Under the pieces are notes generated by a model. The model was given only the letters and a program-made list of their open reading frames with translations. It was not told where the DNA came from and searched no databases. The position numbers and the translations under genes were made by a program. Below are positions 1 through 8,666 of a stretch of DNA of 46,742 nt, piece after piece; the first letter of the stretch is position 1, and every line of letters starts with the position of its first letter. Source of the stretch: Curtobacterium sp. UCD-KPL2560 (GTDB lineage Bacteria; Actinomycetota; Actinomycetes; Actinomycetales; Microbacteriaceae); the NCBI RefSeq assembly GCF_001705035.1, contig NZ_MCIG01000004.1, forward strand, positions 51,135 through 97,876. Direction: 5' to 3'.

Positions 1-116
1 GAGCCGGCCAGGCCGCATCGGTCCGGCGTGGCGCGGCCGCTTCGCCTGCTTGCACCGCTACCTACGCGGCGCGGCGCGGCGTGTCGCGCACGCGCGTTGC
101 GCGAGACGCGGGCGCG
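1..116. other. non-coding left edge, nothing recognised
   Basis: This GC-rich stretch lies beyond the 3' end of lexA. Open frames across it are compositional and no product is recognisable. It runs directly into the first 64-bp palindrome. Confidence 0.4.
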
Positions 117-180
117 CCGCACAACGAGAAGCACGTCGCGCCACGTGATCACGTGGTGCGACGTGCCTCTCGTTGTGCGG
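117..180. repeat. 64-bp palindromic repeat, copy A
   Basis: This is a near-perfect inverted repeat. The two 32-base arms begin CCGCACAACGAG and differ at only two positions, and the centre is CCACGTGATCACGTGG. It lies about 80 bases past the lexA stop codon. Three related copies stand at 16281-16344, 16411-16474 and 16607-16670. A strong transcribed hairpin is possible, so it may act as a terminator; it could equally be a REP/MITE-like element. It encodes nothing. Confidence 0.85.
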
Positions 181-259
181 CGGTACCGCGAGCCGCGCGT
201 GGTCCGCCGCCGCGGCCGCCCACGGCGATCCGCGACCGCGATCGCCTGCGGCGCCGCGG

Positions 260-904
260 CTAGATGGAGCGGAGGACCGCGACGACCTTGCCGAGCACGG
301 TCGCGGCGTCGCCGAGGATCGGCTCGAACGCCGAGTTCCGCGGGAGCAGCCAGGTGTGCCCGTCGCGCTGGCGGAAGACCTTGACGGTCGCTTCCTCGTC
401 GAGCATGGCGGCGACGATGTCCCCGTTGTCCGCGGTCTGCTGCGAGCGGACGACCACCCAGTCGCCGTCGCAGATCGCGGCGTCGATCATGGACTCGCCG
501 ACGACCTTGAGCATGAACAGGTCACCGGTCCCGACGAGCTGTCGGGGGAGCGGCACGAGTTCGTCGACGTGCTGCTCGGCGGTGATCGGGACGCCGGCGG
601 CGATGCGACCGACGAGCGGCACGAGGGTCGTCGCGTCGACGTCCGGGGTGTCCACGTCGAGCGTGGGCTCGTCGACCAGGACCTCGAGCGCGCGGGGGCG
701 GTTCGGGTCGCGGCGGATCCAGCCGCCGAGCTCGAGCTGGCCGAGCTGGTGGGAGACGCTCGAGAGCGAGGACAGGCCGGCCGCGTCGCCGATCTCGCGC
801 ATGCTCGGCGGGTAGCCCCGGTTCGCGACCGACGCACGGATCGCGTCGAGGATCGCCTGCTGCTTCGCCGTCAGCGGCTTCTGGCTCCGCAGTTCGTCCG
901 CCAC
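260..904 (-). CDS. lexA: LexA, SOS-response repressor/autoprotease
   Basis: LexA represses DNA-damage genes and cleaves itself when RecA is activated. The 214-residue product matches the family length. Residues 1-70 form the winged helix-turn-helix ([14 protein letters not shown], then PPSMREIG). The cleavage site is Ala103-Gly104 in IAAGVP. The Ser-Lys dyad is Ser138 (GESMID) and Lys175 (EATVKVF), so every residue needed for autoproteolysis is present. I chose the GTG at 904 because the protein then starts just before the conserved domain, with an AAGGG-like site upstream; starts further upstream would add unconserved sequence across the SOS boxes. The gene is divergent from a LysM gene, with two SOS boxes between them, which fits autoregulation. 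Confidence 0.95.
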   Translation of the reverse strand: MADELRSQKPLTAKQQAILDAIRASVANRGYPPSMREIGDAAGLSSLSSVSHQLGQLELGGWIRRDPNRPRALEVLVDEPTLDVDTPDVDATTLVPLVGRIAAGVPITAEQHVDELVPLPRQLVGTGDLFMLKVVGESMIDAAICDGDWVVVRSQQTADNGDIVAAMLDEEATVKVFRQRDGHTWLLPRNSAFEPILGDAATVLGKVVAVLRSI

Positions 905-1010
905 GTCGTCTCGCCCTTCGTCGGTGCCGGAGCCGGTCGGCGGGAATGTCGGTGGTCCCCGCTTGACTCGTCCCAGTCGATCGAAACAGTATCCGACCGC
1001 TCCAGGCCGG

Positions 1011-1026
1011 ACAAACACCTGTTCGA
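1011..1026. promoter_or_regulatory. SOS box (LexA operator), lexA-proximal
   Basis: The sequence acaAACacctGTTCGA matches 10 of 12 specified positions of the actinobacterial operator TCGAAC-N4-GTTCGA, with the right half-site perfect. It lies about 107 bases upstream of the chosen lexA start, in the lexA/LysM divergent region. Confidence 0.7.
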
Positions 1027-1083
1027 GCGTGTCGGCAGAAAATCCCGCAGAAATCTCTCCCTGGGACTTGTGCGAGGTCTGGT

Positions 1084-1099
1084 TCGAAACTATGTTCGG
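1084..1099. promoter_or_regulatory. SOS box (LexA operator), LysM-gene-proximal
   Basis: TCGAAactatGTTCGg matches 10 of 12 specified positions of TCGAAC-N4-GTTCGA. It ends 41 bases before the start of the LysM gene, a suitable place to repress its promoter. A weaker half-match (tcgaaacagtatccga) lies at 981-996. Confidence 0.75.
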
Positions 1100-1140
1100 T
1101 ACACGACTTCGGTCCACCCGAACGGGAAGGCAAGAACGAC

Positions 1141-1518
1141 ATGAGCACCATCGCCATCGCTGACCACCAGCGCTCCGCGACGACCGCCGTCCGTACACGC
1201 CTGCGTCTCACGCGCCGCGGACGCATCGTCTTCACGACCCTCGCCGCGATCCCCCTGTTCGCCGCAGTGGCCGTGGCCGTCCTCAACGGTGGACAGGCCT
1301 CCGCCGGTGACGCCTCGCGCGCCGGGTCGACGGTCCACTTCGCGACCGTCACCGTGCAGCCGGGGGAGACCCTGTGGCAGCTCGCCGAGGAGACAGCGCC
1401 GCAGGCTGACCCCCGCGACTTCGTGCAGGACGTCGTCAGCCTGAACGCGCTCGACGGGTCGTCGCTGCAGGCGGGCGAGCAGATCGCCATCCCGGCGAAG
1501 TACACCCACGGCGACTGA
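1141..1518 (+). CDS. LysM membrane protein, probable SOS cell-division suppressor
   Basis: This 125-residue protein has a basic N-terminus, one membrane segment at about residues 30-48 ([20 protein letters not shown]), and an extracellular LysM domain at about 67-121 ([15 protein letters not shown], then [17 protein letters not shown]). That is the architecture of YneA of Bacillus. It also resembles in context DivS of Corynebacterium glutamicum, a small protein encoded divergently from lexA that halts division after DNA damage. Here too the gene is divergent from lexA, with an SOS box just upstream. The division role is inferred from context and architecture; the LysM domain and membrane segment are directly visible. 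Confidence 0.85.
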   Translation: MSTIAIADHQRSATTAVRTRLRLTRRGRIVFTTLAAIPLFAAVAVAVLNGGQASAGDASRAGSTVHFATVTVQPGETLWQLAEETAPQADPRDFVQDVVSLNALDGSSLQAGEQIAIPAKYTHGD

Positions 1519-1534
1519 GTCGGAGCGTCGGCCC

Positions 1535-1650
1535 GCGGGCCGCTCGACCGGCTGGCATGACGGGCAGCGCGGGCCGCTCGGCCGGCTGGCATGACGGGCA
1601 GCGCGGGCCGCTCGGCCGGCTGGCATGACGGGCAGCGCAGGTCGCTCGAC
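1535..1650. repeat. 34-bp tandem repeat (three copies plus a degenerate fourth)
   Basis: Units start at 1535, 1569 and 1603 and contain GGCCGGCTGGCATGACGGGC; a decayed fourth begins near 1637. The array fills the gap between the LysM gene and hisC. It contains ATG triplets that extend a spurious upstream frame into hisC. Confidence 0.85.
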
Positions 1651-1716
1651 GGTGGCGTGATCGGTCGCCCGTCAGTCACCGTCCGGACGGCCTGGGGCAT
1701 GCAGCCCCCGTCGGCC

Positions 1717-1722
1717 TACGAT
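1717..1722 (+). promoter_or_regulatory. leaderless promoter -10 for hisC
   Basis: TACGAT stands exactly six bases before GTG 1729, and no Shine-Dalgarno lies between. Transcription would begin at or next to the start codon, which supports GTG 1729 over ATG 1699. Confidence 0.6.
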
Positions 1723-1728
1723 GGATCG

Positions 1729-2835
1729 GTGGCAACCTCGCTCGACGACCTCCCCATCCGCGACGACCTCCGCGGGCAGAGCCCGTACGGCGCTCCTCAG
1801 AAGCACGTGCGTGTGCAGCTCAACGTCAACGAGAACACGCATCCCGTGCCGCAGGACGTCGCCGACGACATCGTCGCGTCCATCCGGCAGGCGCTGACCA
1901 CGGTCAACCGGTACCCCGACCGCGAGTTCACGGAGCTCCGCGAGTCCCTGGCCGCGTACCTCGGCCACGGACTCACCGCGGAGCAGCTGTGGGCAGCGAA
2001 CGGCTCGAACGAGGTCCTGCAGCAGCTCCTGCAGGCGTTCGGGGGCCCGGGTCGCTCGGTGCTCGGCTTCCCGCCCACCTACTCGATGCACTCGATCCTC
2101 GCGGCCGGCACCGGGACGACCTGGATCCCGGCAGAGCGTGACGACGAGTTCCGGATCTCGCCGGAGACCGTCGTCGCGGCGATCCGGGAGCACCAGCCCG
2201 ACATCGTGTTCCTCTGCGGGCCGAACAACCCGACCGGGACCCCGCTGTCGATCGACACGATCCGTGCCGCCTACGACGCGACCGACGGCATCGTGATGGT
2301 CGACGAGGCGTACGCCGAGTTCATGCCCGCCGACGCCCCGAGCGCTGTGACGCTCCTGCCGGGACGCGAGCGCCTCGTGGTCTCCCGGACGATGAGCAAG
2401 GCGTTCGCCTTCGCGGGCGCCCGCGTCGGGTACATGGCAGCCGACCCCGCCGTGGTCGACGCGGTCCGGCTCGTCCGCCTCCCGTACCACCTGTCCGCCC
2501 TGACGCAGGCTGCCGCCGTCGCCGCGCTCCGCCACGCCCCGGAGATGCTCGCGATGGTCGATGACATCAAGGAGCAGCGCGACCGCATGGTGACCGAACT
2601 GGCCGCGATGGGCTACCGCACCTACGAGACGTGGTCGAACTTCGTGCTGTTCGGCGGTGTGGCCGATCCGAATGCGGCGTTCGAGGCCCTGCTCGAGCAG
2701 GACGTCATCGTCCGGGACCTCGGGATCCCGAACCACCTGCGGGTGAGCGCCGGTACCGAGGAGGAGACCACCGCGTTCCTCGAGGCCATGCGCCGCGTCG
2801 CCGTCGACCAGCCCCCGGTTAGGGTTGCAGCATGA
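1729..2835 (+). CDS. hisC: Histidinol-phosphate aminotransferase
   Basis: This PLP enzyme converts imidazole acetol-phosphate and glutamate to histidinol-phosphate in histidine synthesis. The 368-residue product begins [16 protein letters not shown] and has the class I/II fold signatures: NENTHPVP near the N-terminus, [29 protein letters not shown], and the Schiff-base lysine in [17 protein letters not shown] (about Lys224). A longer frame reaches 1591, but it runs through the 34-bp repeat array. The next gene, hisB, begins four bases before the hisC stop, so the genes overlap. Confidence 0.94.
   Translation: MATSLDDLPIRDDLRGQSPYGAPQKHVRVQLNVNENTHPVPQDVADDIVASIRQALTTVNRYPDREFTELRESLAAYLGHGLTAEQLWAANGSNEVLQQLLQAFGGPGRSVLGFPPTYSMHSILAAGTGTTWIPAERDDEFRISPETVVAAIREHQPDIVFLCGPNNPTGTPLSIDTIRAAYDATDGIVMVDEAYAEFMPADAPSAVTLLPGRERLVVSRTMSKAFAFAGARVGYMAADPAVVDAVRLVRLPYHLSALTQAAAVAALRHAPEMLAMVDDIKEQRDRMVTELAAMGYRTYETWSNFVLFGGVADPNAAFEALLEQDVIVRDLGIPNHLRVSAGTEEETTAFLEAMRRVAVDQPPVRVAA
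2820..2825 (+). promoter_or_regulatory. possible internal leaderless promoter for hisB
   Basis: TAGGGT lies six bases before ATG 2832, inside the 3' end of hisC. It fits the same -10/start geometry seen at other genes here and may add hisB transcription within the operon. Confidence 0.4.
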
Positions 2836-3434
2836 CCGCCCGTACCGCCGCCATCAGCCGGAGCACGAGCGAGTCGAGCATCGAGCTGTCGCTCGACCTG
2901 GACGGCACCGGCTCGTCCGACGTCTCGACGAGCGTGCCCTTCTTCGACCACATGCTCACGGCGTTCAGCAAGCACTCGCTGATCGACCTCCGCGTCCGGT
3001 CGACGGGTGACACCGACATCGACGTGCACCACACGGTCGAGGACACCGGCATCGTGCTGGGGCAGGCGATCAAGCAGGCCCTCGGCGACCGGTCCGGCAT
3101 CGGCCGGTACGGTGACGCCCTCGTGCCGCTCGACGAGGCGCTCGCGCAGGCGGTCGTCGACGTGTCCGGCCGCCCGTACCTCGTGCACACCGGAGAGCCC
3201 GAGGGCTTCGCGTTCCACCGGATCGGCGGGCACTTCACCGGCTCGATGGTCCGCCACGTCTTCGAGGCGATCACGGTCAACGCGGGCATCACCGTGCACG
3301 TCCGGGTGCTCGGCGGTCGCGACCCGCACCACATCGCCGAGGCCGAGTTCAAGGCGTTCGCCCGGGCGATGCGTCGCGCGGTCGAGCTCGACCCCCGCGT
3401 CGACGGCATCCCGTCCACCAAGGGAGCATTGTGA
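2832..3434 (+). CDS. hisB: Imidazoleglycerol-phosphate dehydratase
   Basis: This enzyme dehydrates imidazoleglycerol phosphate to imidazole acetol-phosphate, the step just before HisC. The 200-residue product is the monofunctional type without a phosphatase domain. The metal-binding motifs of the family are present: FFDHML near residue 38, [16 protein letters not shown] near 62, and later [17 protein letters not shown] sequence ([19 protein letters not shown]). It overlaps hisC at its start, and its stop overlaps the GTG start of hisH in a GTGA junction, so translation is likely coupled. Confidence 0.96.
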   Translation: MTARTAAISRSTSESSIELSLDLDGTGSSDVSTSVPFFDHMLTAFSKHSLIDLRVRSTGDTDIDVHHTVEDTGIVLGQAIKQALGDRSGIGRYGDALVPLDEALAQAVVDVSGRPYLVHTGEPEGFAFHRIGGHFTGSMVRHVFEAITVNAGITVHVRVLGGRDPHHIAEAEFKAFARAMRRAVELDPRVDGIPSTKGAL

Positions 3435-4081
3435 CCGAGCTGCTGACCGGCGCGAAGCCGGACGTCGTCGTCCTCGACTACGGGTCCGGCAACGTCCACT
3501 CGGCCGCCAAGGCACTCGAGCGCGCCGGGGCGAACGTCACCCTCACGGCCGACAAGCAGGCCGCGCTGCGCGCGGACGGTCTCCTGGTCCCCGGCGTCGG
3601 CGCGTTCGCCGCGGTCGTCGACCAGCTCGAAGGGGTGCGCGGCGGCGAGATCGTCGACCACCGCCTGGCCGGCGGACGCCCGGTGCTCGGCATCTGCGTC
3701 GGCATGCAGGTGATGTTCGCGCGCGGGATCGAGCGCGGGGTCGACGTCGAGGGCCTCGGACAGTGGCCGGGCACGGTCGAGCAGATCGAGGCCGACGTCC
3801 TGCCGCACATGGGGTGGAACACGGTCGAGGCCCCGGCCGACTCGGTGCTCTTCGACGGCCTGCACGACGAGCGGTTCTACTTCGTGCACTCCTACGGTGT
3901 CACGGACTTCCCGCTCGATGCCTACGGTCCCTTCCGTGCGCCGGGCCTGACCTGGGCCGAGCACGGGCAGCGGTTCGTCGCGGCGGTCGAGAACGGCCCC
4001 CTCACGGCGACGCAGTTCCACCCCGAGAAGTCGGGCGAGCCGGGCATCCGGCTCCTCCGGAACTGGGTGCAGTCGCTCTGA
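3431..4081 (+). CDS. hisH: Imidazole glycerol phosphate synthase, glutaminase subunit
   Basis: HisH releases ammonia from glutamine and passes it to HisF to make imidazoleglycerol phosphate. The 216-residue class I amidotransferase has its nucleophile Cys89 in GICVGMQ and the His/Glu of the triad in QFHPEKSG near residues 197-199. The family motifs DYGSGN, PGVGAF, PHMGWN and YFVHSYGV are all present. It starts at a GTG that overlaps the hisB stop codon. Its partner hisF is not in this window. Confidence 0.96.
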   Translation: MTELLTGAKPDVVVLDYGSGNVHSAAKALERAGANVTLTADKQAALRADGLLVPGVGAFAAVVDQLEGVRGGEIVDHRLAGGRPVLGICVGMQVMFARGIERGVDVEGLGQWPGTVEQIEADVLPHMGWNTVEAPADSVLFDGLHDERFYFVHSYGVTDFPLDAYGPFRAPGLTWAEHGQRFVAAVENGPLTATQFHPEKSGEPGIRLLRNWVQSL

Positions 4082-4382
4082 TGCCCCGGCTCGGCGCCGC
4101 GTCGGCTCGGCTCGCTACGAGATGGCGCCTGCGCCGCGGACGCTCCCGGCGCGTGACCGCCGACCAGCCCCGCAGCGCCCGCGCGACCACGCGCAGCGGA
4201 CGGTGACCAACCGCCCACGCGACCGCCGCGACGAGCGCGACCCGCGCCTCCAGACCGACACCAGCCCGACCGCCGCGACCAGCACGACCGCCACGACCAG
4301 CCCGACCGCCGCGACCAGCCCGACCAGCACGACCACCGCGACCACAGCCACCGACCCCCACCGCACCGGAGCCGACAGGACC
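4082..4382. other. hisH-priA gap with tandem 18-bp repeats
   Basis: This 301-base gap holds no convincing gene. Its second half (about 4259-4338) is an imperfect 18-bp tandem repeat built on GACCAGCCCGACCGCCGC. An open frame upstream of priA reads through it as Thr/Ala-rich sequence, but the protein family starts at ATG 4383, which has AGGA upstream. Confidence 0.7.
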
Positions 4383-5129
4383 ATGACCGACCTCACCGCG
4401 ACCCCGCCCCTCGTCCTGCTCCCCGCCGTCGACGTCGTCGACGGCCAGGCCGTCCGCCTCACGCAGGGCGAGGCCGGCAGCGAGACGTCGTACGGCGACC
4501 CGGTCGCCGCCGCCCGCACCTGGCGCGACCAGGGCGCGGAGTGGATCCACCTCGTCGACCTCGACGCGGCGTTCGGCCGTGGCGACAACCGCCGCCTGAT
4601 CGCGAAGGCGGTCCGCGAGGTCGAGGGCGTGTCGGTCGAGCTCTCCGGCGGGATCCGCGACGACGCCTCGCTCGAGGCGGCCCTCGCGACCGGGGCGGCC
4701 CGGGTGAACCTCGGCACCGCGGCGCTCGAGGACCCGGCGTGGGCGGCCCGGGTGATCGGTGAGTACGGCGACCAGATCGCGGTCGGCCTCGACGTCCGCG
4801 GCACGACGCTCGCGAGCCGCGGCTGGACCGAGGACGCCGGTGACCTGTGGGAGGTGCTCGACCGCCTCGAGGCCGCCGGCTGCTCGCGCTACGTCGTGAC
4901 CGACGTCACGAAGGACGGCACGCTCCAGGGCCCGAACGTCGACCTGCTGCGCGAGGTCTGCGACCGCACCGACCAGCCCGTCGTGGCCTCGGGTGGCATC
5001 TCGACGCTCGACGACCTCCGTGCGCTGCGCGAGCTGGTGCCGCACGGCCTCGAGGGCGCCATCATCGGCAAGGCGCTCTACTCGGGCGCGTTCACCCTGC
5101 CGGCCGCCCTCGACGTCGCCGGGGAGTAA
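4383..5129 (+). CDS. priA: Phosphoribosyl isomerase, HisA/PriA type
   Basis: This (beta/alpha)8-barrel isomerises ProFAR to PRFAR in histidine synthesis; in many actinobacteria the PriA form also performs the TrpF step of tryptophan synthesis. The 248-residue product begins [21 protein letters not shown]. It has the phosphate-binding motifs SGGIRDD and, later, ASGGIS, and the catalytic Asp region [13 protein letters not shown]. The segment [15 protein letters not shown] carries the Arg-Gly-Trp seen in dual-substrate PriA, and [19 protein letters not shown] is typical of the actinobacterial group. Bifunctionality is inferred from that motif. Confidence 0.92.
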   Translation: MTDLTATPPLVLLPAVDVVDGQAVRLTQGEAGSETSYGDPVAAARTWRDQGAEWIHLVDLDAAFGRGDNRRLIAKAVREVEGVSVELSGGIRDDASLEAALATGAARVNLGTAALEDPAWAARVIGEYGDQIAVGLDVRGTTLASRGWTEDAGDLWEVLDRLEAAGCSRYVVTDVTKDGTLQGPNVDLLREVCDRTDQPVVASGGISTLDDLRALRELVPHGLEGAIIGKALYSGAFTLPAALDVAGE

Positions 5130-5133
5130 CGCC

Positions 5134-6006
5134 GTGGCGGGCATCTCGAACGGCCGCGGCACCGGTCCCGACGCCGGCGCGGACGCATCGGGGACCGCCG
5201 CCGGCGCGGGCGCACCGGGGGCCGCCGCACCGGACGACGCGCACACGCCCGGTGGTGCCGGCGACTCGGCCGGGAACCCGTGGGCCGGGCGGACGTTCGA
5301 CCACCACGACGAGGCCTACGCCGACGACGACGGCCTGGCCGACCCCGCCGTGGTCGCCGCGGTCCTCGCGTTGCAGCAGGGCGCGTCGCAGCGGGGCGTG
5401 GTGGACGCGCTCCGCTCGGCCCGGCTGCTCATCCCGCTCGTCGCGCAGGCCGGCGACGTCGGGCACACGCCCGACGGTCGGCTCGTCGACAAGACCCAGG
5501 AGCTGTCGATCGTCACGGTCGCCGGTCCCGACGGCCGCAGCGTCATGCCGGCGTTCACCTCGGCCGAGGCGATGCGGTCCTGGGACCCCGCCGCCCGTCC
5601 GGTGCCCGCGGACTCGCGGCGCGTGGCGATGGCCGCGGCGAGCGAGGAGACGCAGCTCGTCGTGCTCGACCCGACCGCGCCGACCGAGTTCGTGCTCCGC
5701 CGGCCGGCCGTGTGGGCGATCGGGCAGGACCTGCCGTGGACGCCCTGCTTCGAGGACCCGGAGGTCGCGCAGGCGTTCGCGGACTCGATCGTCGGCGAGG
5801 ACGCCGTCGCCCGTGTCGAGCTGTCGCCGGGGGACCCGCTCGGCCGGTTCGCGGGTGCCGAACTGACGGTCGGGCTCGCGCTGCGGCCGGGGCTCGACCA
5901 GACGGCGGTGCAGCAGCTCGTCGGCCGGCTGCAGGAGCGTTGGACGGCGGACGCCGTCATCGCCGACCGGGTGGACAGCATGCGGGTGGCCCTCCGCCCT
6001 GCCTGA
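5134..6006 (+). CDS. SseB-family protein
   Basis: This 290-residue protein has an SseB N-terminal-type core from about residue 85 to 215, including LRSARLLIPLVAQAG, DKTQELSIVTVAGPDG, MPAFTSAEAMRSW and LDPTAPTEFVLRRPAVWAI. The first ~75 residues are Gly/Ala-rich and probably disordered. The GTG at 5134 lies four bases after the priA stop, which supports co-transcription; the frame upstream overlaps priA and is not used. SseB-like genes often follow the his genes in this group. No enzymatic function is known for the family and none is proposed. Confidence 0.82.
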   Translation: MAGISNGRGTGPDAGADASGTAAGAGAPGAAAPDDAHTPGGAGDSAGNPWAGRTFDHHDEAYADDDGLADPAVVAAVLALQQGASQRGVVDALRSARLLIPLVAQAGDVGHTPDGRLVDKTQELSIVTVAGPDGRSVMPAFTSAEAMRSWDPAARPVPADSRRVAMAAASEETQLVVLDPTAPTEFVLRRPAVWAIGQDLPWTPCFEDPEVAQAFADSIVGEDAVARVELSPGDPLGRFAGAELTVGLALRPGLDQTAVQQLVGRLQERWTADAVIADRVDSMRVALRPA

Positions 6007-6010
6007 CGGC

Positions 6011-6088
6011 CGGCGCGGGTCGCCTCCGGTGGACGGCTCGCCCGACCGTCGGCGCGGGTCGCCTCCGGTGGACGGCTCGCCTGACCGC
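6011..6088. repeat. 39-bp direct repeat, two copies
   Basis: The sequence starting CGGCGCGGGTCGCCTCCGGT occurs at 6011 and again at 6050, a period of 39. It lies between the sseB-like gene and parA. A single GGGAGGCGCG arm follows near 6092. Confidence 0.8.
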
Positions 6089-6201
6089 CGGCCGGGAGGC
6101 GCGGGTCGTCCCCGGCGGACCGGCTCTGGTCGGCAGGTGGTGCCGTCCGGTGCGCGTGCGGAAGCCCCGGCGGTGCGCCCGGCGCGGTGCCGGGTCGCCG
6201 G

Positions 6202-6207
6202 TACCAT
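6202..6207 (+). promoter_or_regulatory. leaderless promoter -10 for parA
   Basis: TACCAT followed by six bases (GACGGG) and GTG 6214. The geometry fixes the start and marks the beginning of the parA-scpA-scpB-rluB operon. Confidence 0.65.
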
Positions 6208-6213
6208 GACGGG

Positions 6214-7092
6214 GTGAGCACGAACCCGACGACCAGGCCTGGAACCGGCGATCCCGCGGTCGGCCCCACCGGCCGTCCCCGGCGCGAGTTCCCGGTGCCC
6301 GAGGAACTCGACGGCCACGGCCCGGCTCGCATCATCGCGCTGTGCAACCAGAAGGGCGGCGTCGGCAAGACCACGACGTCGATCAACCTCGGTGCGGCGC
6401 TCGCGGAGTACGGCCGCCGCGTCCTCGCCGTGGACTTCGACCCGCAGGGCGCGCTCTCCGCGGGGCTCGGGGTCCGGACCCACGACATCCCGACGGTCTA
6501 CGACCTGCTGATGGGTTCCGTGAAGGACCCGAACCAGATCATCCAGCCGACGAACACGCCGGGGCTCGACGTCATCCCGGCCAACATCGACCTGTCCGCG
6601 GCCGAGGTGCACCTGGTCAACGAGGTCGCCCGCGAGCAGATCCTGGCGAGCGTCCTCCGCAAGGTCTCGAACGACTACGACCTGATCCTCGTCGACTGCC
6701 AGCCCTCGCTCGGGCTCCTCACCGTGAACGCCCTGACCGCGGCGCACGGTGTGCTCATCCCGCTCGAGTGCGAGTTCTTCGCGCTGCGCGGTGTGGCGCT
6801 GCTCATCGAGACGATCGACAAGGTGCGCGACCGGCTCAACCCGGCGCTCCGGCTCGACGGCATCCTCGCCACCATGTACGACTCGCGCACACTGCACTCG
6901 CGCGAGGTCATGGAGCGCGTCGTCGAGACCTTCGACGACCGCGTGCTCGACACGGTCATCAACCGCACCGTGAAGTTCCCGGACGCCACGGTGTCGGCGC
7001 GCCCGATCACCCAGACCGCGCCGGACCACGCCGCCGCGCACGCGTACCGGCAGTTGGCGCGGGAGCTCGTCCAGCGTGGCGCCGTCGCCTGA
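6214..7092 (+). CDS. ParA/Soj-type ATPase of the scp cluster
   Basis: This 292-residue P-loop ATPase has the deviant Walker A CNQKGGVGKTTTSINLG, the aspartate of VDFDPQGALSAGLG, and LVDCQPSLGLLTVNAL as Walker B. An N-terminal ~45-residue Pro/Gly-rich stretch precedes the domain. ParA ATPases move or position chromosomes and large complexes on the nucleoid. This copy heads the scpA-scpB cluster and has no parB beside it, so it is probably the scp-linked paralogue and not the origin-partitioning ParA. It starts from a leaderless-type promoter and overlaps scpA by 17 bases. Confidence 0.9.
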   Translation: MSTNPTTRPGTGDPAVGPTGRPRREFPVPEELDGHGPARIIALCNQKGGVGKTTTSINLGAALAEYGRRVLAVDFDPQGALSAGLGVRTHDIPTVYDLLMGSVKDPNQIIQPTNTPGLDVIPANIDLSAAEVHLVNEVAREQILASVLRKVSNDYDLILVDCQPSLGLLTVNALTAAHGVLIPLECEFFALRGVALLIETIDKVRDRLNPALRLDGILATMYDSRTLHSREVMERVVETFDDRVLDTVINRTVKFPDATVSARPITQTAPDHAAAHAYRQLARELVQRGAVA

Positions 7093-7927
7093 CGCCGCCT
7101 CTGCTCGGTCGGCCGACGCGCCGGCCGGCACCACGACGGCGCCCGGTTTCCGGGTGCGGCTGCGCAACTTCGACGGACCGTTCGACCTGCTGCTGTCGCT
7201 CATCACGAAGCACGAGCTCGACATCACCGAGGTGTCGCTCGGCGCCGTGACGGGGGAGTTCATCGCCTACGTGCGCCAGGCGGAGTCGGCGGACGAGCTC
7301 GACGAGGCCAGCGAGTTCCTCGTCGTGGCCGCGACCCTGCTCGACCTGAAGATCGCCGGCCTCCTGCCGCAGGGCGAACTCGTCGACGCCGAGGACGTCG
7401 CCCTGTTGGAGGCCCGCGACCTGCTGTTCGCACGACTGCTGCAGTACCGGGCGTTCAAGCAGGCGGCCGAGTGGTTCGGCGAGCGGTGGCTGACCGAGTC
7501 CCGCCGTCACGTCCGCCGAGTGCGCCTGGAGGAACGGTTCCGCGCGCGGACGCCCGAGCTCGTGTGGACCCTGTCGGTGCAGGACTTCGCCGCGATCGCC
7601 ACGCTCGCCTTCGCGCCGCGTGAGCTGCCGACCGTCGGGCTCGACCACCTGCACGCACCGCTCGTCAGCATCCGTGAGCAGGCCGCCATCGTCGTGTCGA
7701 TCCTGCGGACGCGCGCCGACGAGGACGTCCCGTTCCGCGAACTGGTCGCGGGCGTCTCGGAGACGGGTATCGTGGTGGCTCGCTTCCTGGCGATCCTGGA
7801 GCTGTACCGGAACGCGTCGATCTCGTTCGAGCAGTTCGAACCGCTGGGGGAGCTGACACTCCGGTGGACCGCCGAGGACTGGTCCGACGAGAGCCTCGCC
7901 GACCTGGGAGCCGACTATGACGGATGA
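7076..7927 (+). CDS. scpA: Segregation and condensation protein A
   Basis: ScpA is the kleisin that bridges SMC heads and, with ScpB, forms bacterial condensin. The 283-residue product has the diagnostic N-terminal kleisin motif FDGPFDLLLSLITKHELDITEV, the helical segment FLVVAATLLDLKIAGLLP, and a C-terminal winged-helix region (FEQFEPLGELTLRW). The GTG start at 7076 lies inside the end of parA, with GGGAG upstream. scpB begins before this gene ends, so the three genes are probably translationally coupled. smc itself is not in the window. Confidence 0.94.
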   Translation: MAPSPDAASARSADAPAGTTTAPGFRVRLRNFDGPFDLLLSLITKHELDITEVSLGAVTGEFIAYVRQAESADELDEASEFLVVAATLLDLKIAGLLPQGELVDAEDVALLEARDLLFARLLQYRAFKQAAEWFGERWLTESRRHVRRVRLEERFRARTPELVWTLSVQDFAAIATLAFAPRELPTVGLDHLHAPLVSIREQAAIVVSILRTRADEDVPFRELVAGVSETGIVVARFLAILELYRNASISFEQFEPLGELTLRWTAEDWSDESLADLGADYDG

Positions 7928-8666
7928 CGCCGTGCCGCACGACGCGGCTGCCGTCGCGCGCCACGGCGGCGCCGGTGCCGAACCCGGGGGAGCGGACGAG
8001 GTCGCCGACGCCGCCGCGATCGAGCACGAGCTGCGCGCGGGGGCCGATGCCGCACCCGAGCCGGACCCCGACGAGGGCCGTCGTGCGCCCGTCGACGTCC
8101 CCGTCGACCGGCAACTCGAGGCGATCCTGATGATCGCCGACGAGCCGCAGTCGCCCGTCGCCCTCGCGGCCGCGGTCGGCGCACCGGTCCCGGTCGTGCG
8201 CCAGGCCCTCGAACGGCTCGTCGCCGACTTCGACGGCGTCGCCGGCACCGTCCGACGTGGCTTCGAGCTGCGCGAGGTCGGCGGTGGCTGGCGCTTCTAC
8301 GTGCGCGAGGAGCTCGACGCCGTCGTGGAGCAGTTCGTCGAGGCGGAGCGCCCGGCGCGGCTGTCCCAGGCGGCGCTCGAGACCCTGGCCGTCGTGGCCT
8401 ACAAGCAACCGATCACCCGGTCACAGATCGCCTCGATCCGGGCCGTGAACGTGGACGGCGTGGTCCGCACGCTCGTCGCGCGCGGCCTCATCGAGGAGTC
8501 GTTCACCGACGCCGAGACCGGCGCGATCAACTACATCACGTCCGGGCTGCTGCTCCAGCAGCTCGGAATCAACTCGCTCGACGAGCTGCCGCTGATCTCT
8601 CCACTCCTGGAGGACGGAACGGGCGGCTTCGGGCAGGACGAAGGGATCCCCGATGGCCGCGTTTGA
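7917..8666 (+). CDS. scpB: Segregation and condensation protein B
   Basis: ScpB dimers bind ScpA and complete the SMC complex. The 249-residue product begins with ~65 acidic, Ala-rich residues not typical of the core, then two winged-helix domains: [22 protein letters not shown], and [38 protein letters not shown], the most conserved ScpB signature. It overlaps scpA by 11 bases and rluB by 14, continuing the coupled operon. Confidence 0.94.
   Translation: MTDDAVPHDAAAVARHGGAGAEPGGADEVADAAAIEHELRAGADAAPEPDPDEGRRAPVDVPVDRQLEAILMIADEPQSPVALAAAVGAPVPVVRQALERLVADFDGVAGTVRRGFELREVGGGWRFYVREELDAVVEQFVEAERPARLSQAALETLAVVAYKQPITRSQIASIRAVNVDGVVRTLVARGLIEESFTDAETGAINYITSGLLLQQLGINSLDELPLISPLLEDGTGGFGQDEGIPDGRV

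Noticed and set aside
117..180. insertion-sequence end or transposon
   Set aside because: There is no transposase, no flanking direct repeat and no larger bounded element.
981..996. third SOS box between lexA and the LysM gene
   Set aside because: The match (tcgaaacagtatccga) has a poor right half-site, so it is only a weak candidate.
1591..1728. N-terminal extension of HisC
   Set aside because: It is encoded by the 34-bp tandem repeat and absent from the enzyme family. The leaderless promoter sets the start at 1729.
4122..4382. N-terminal extension of PriA
   Set aside because: It is Thr/Ala-rich sequence read from the 18-bp repeat; the barrel begins at ATG 4383 with its own ribosome site.
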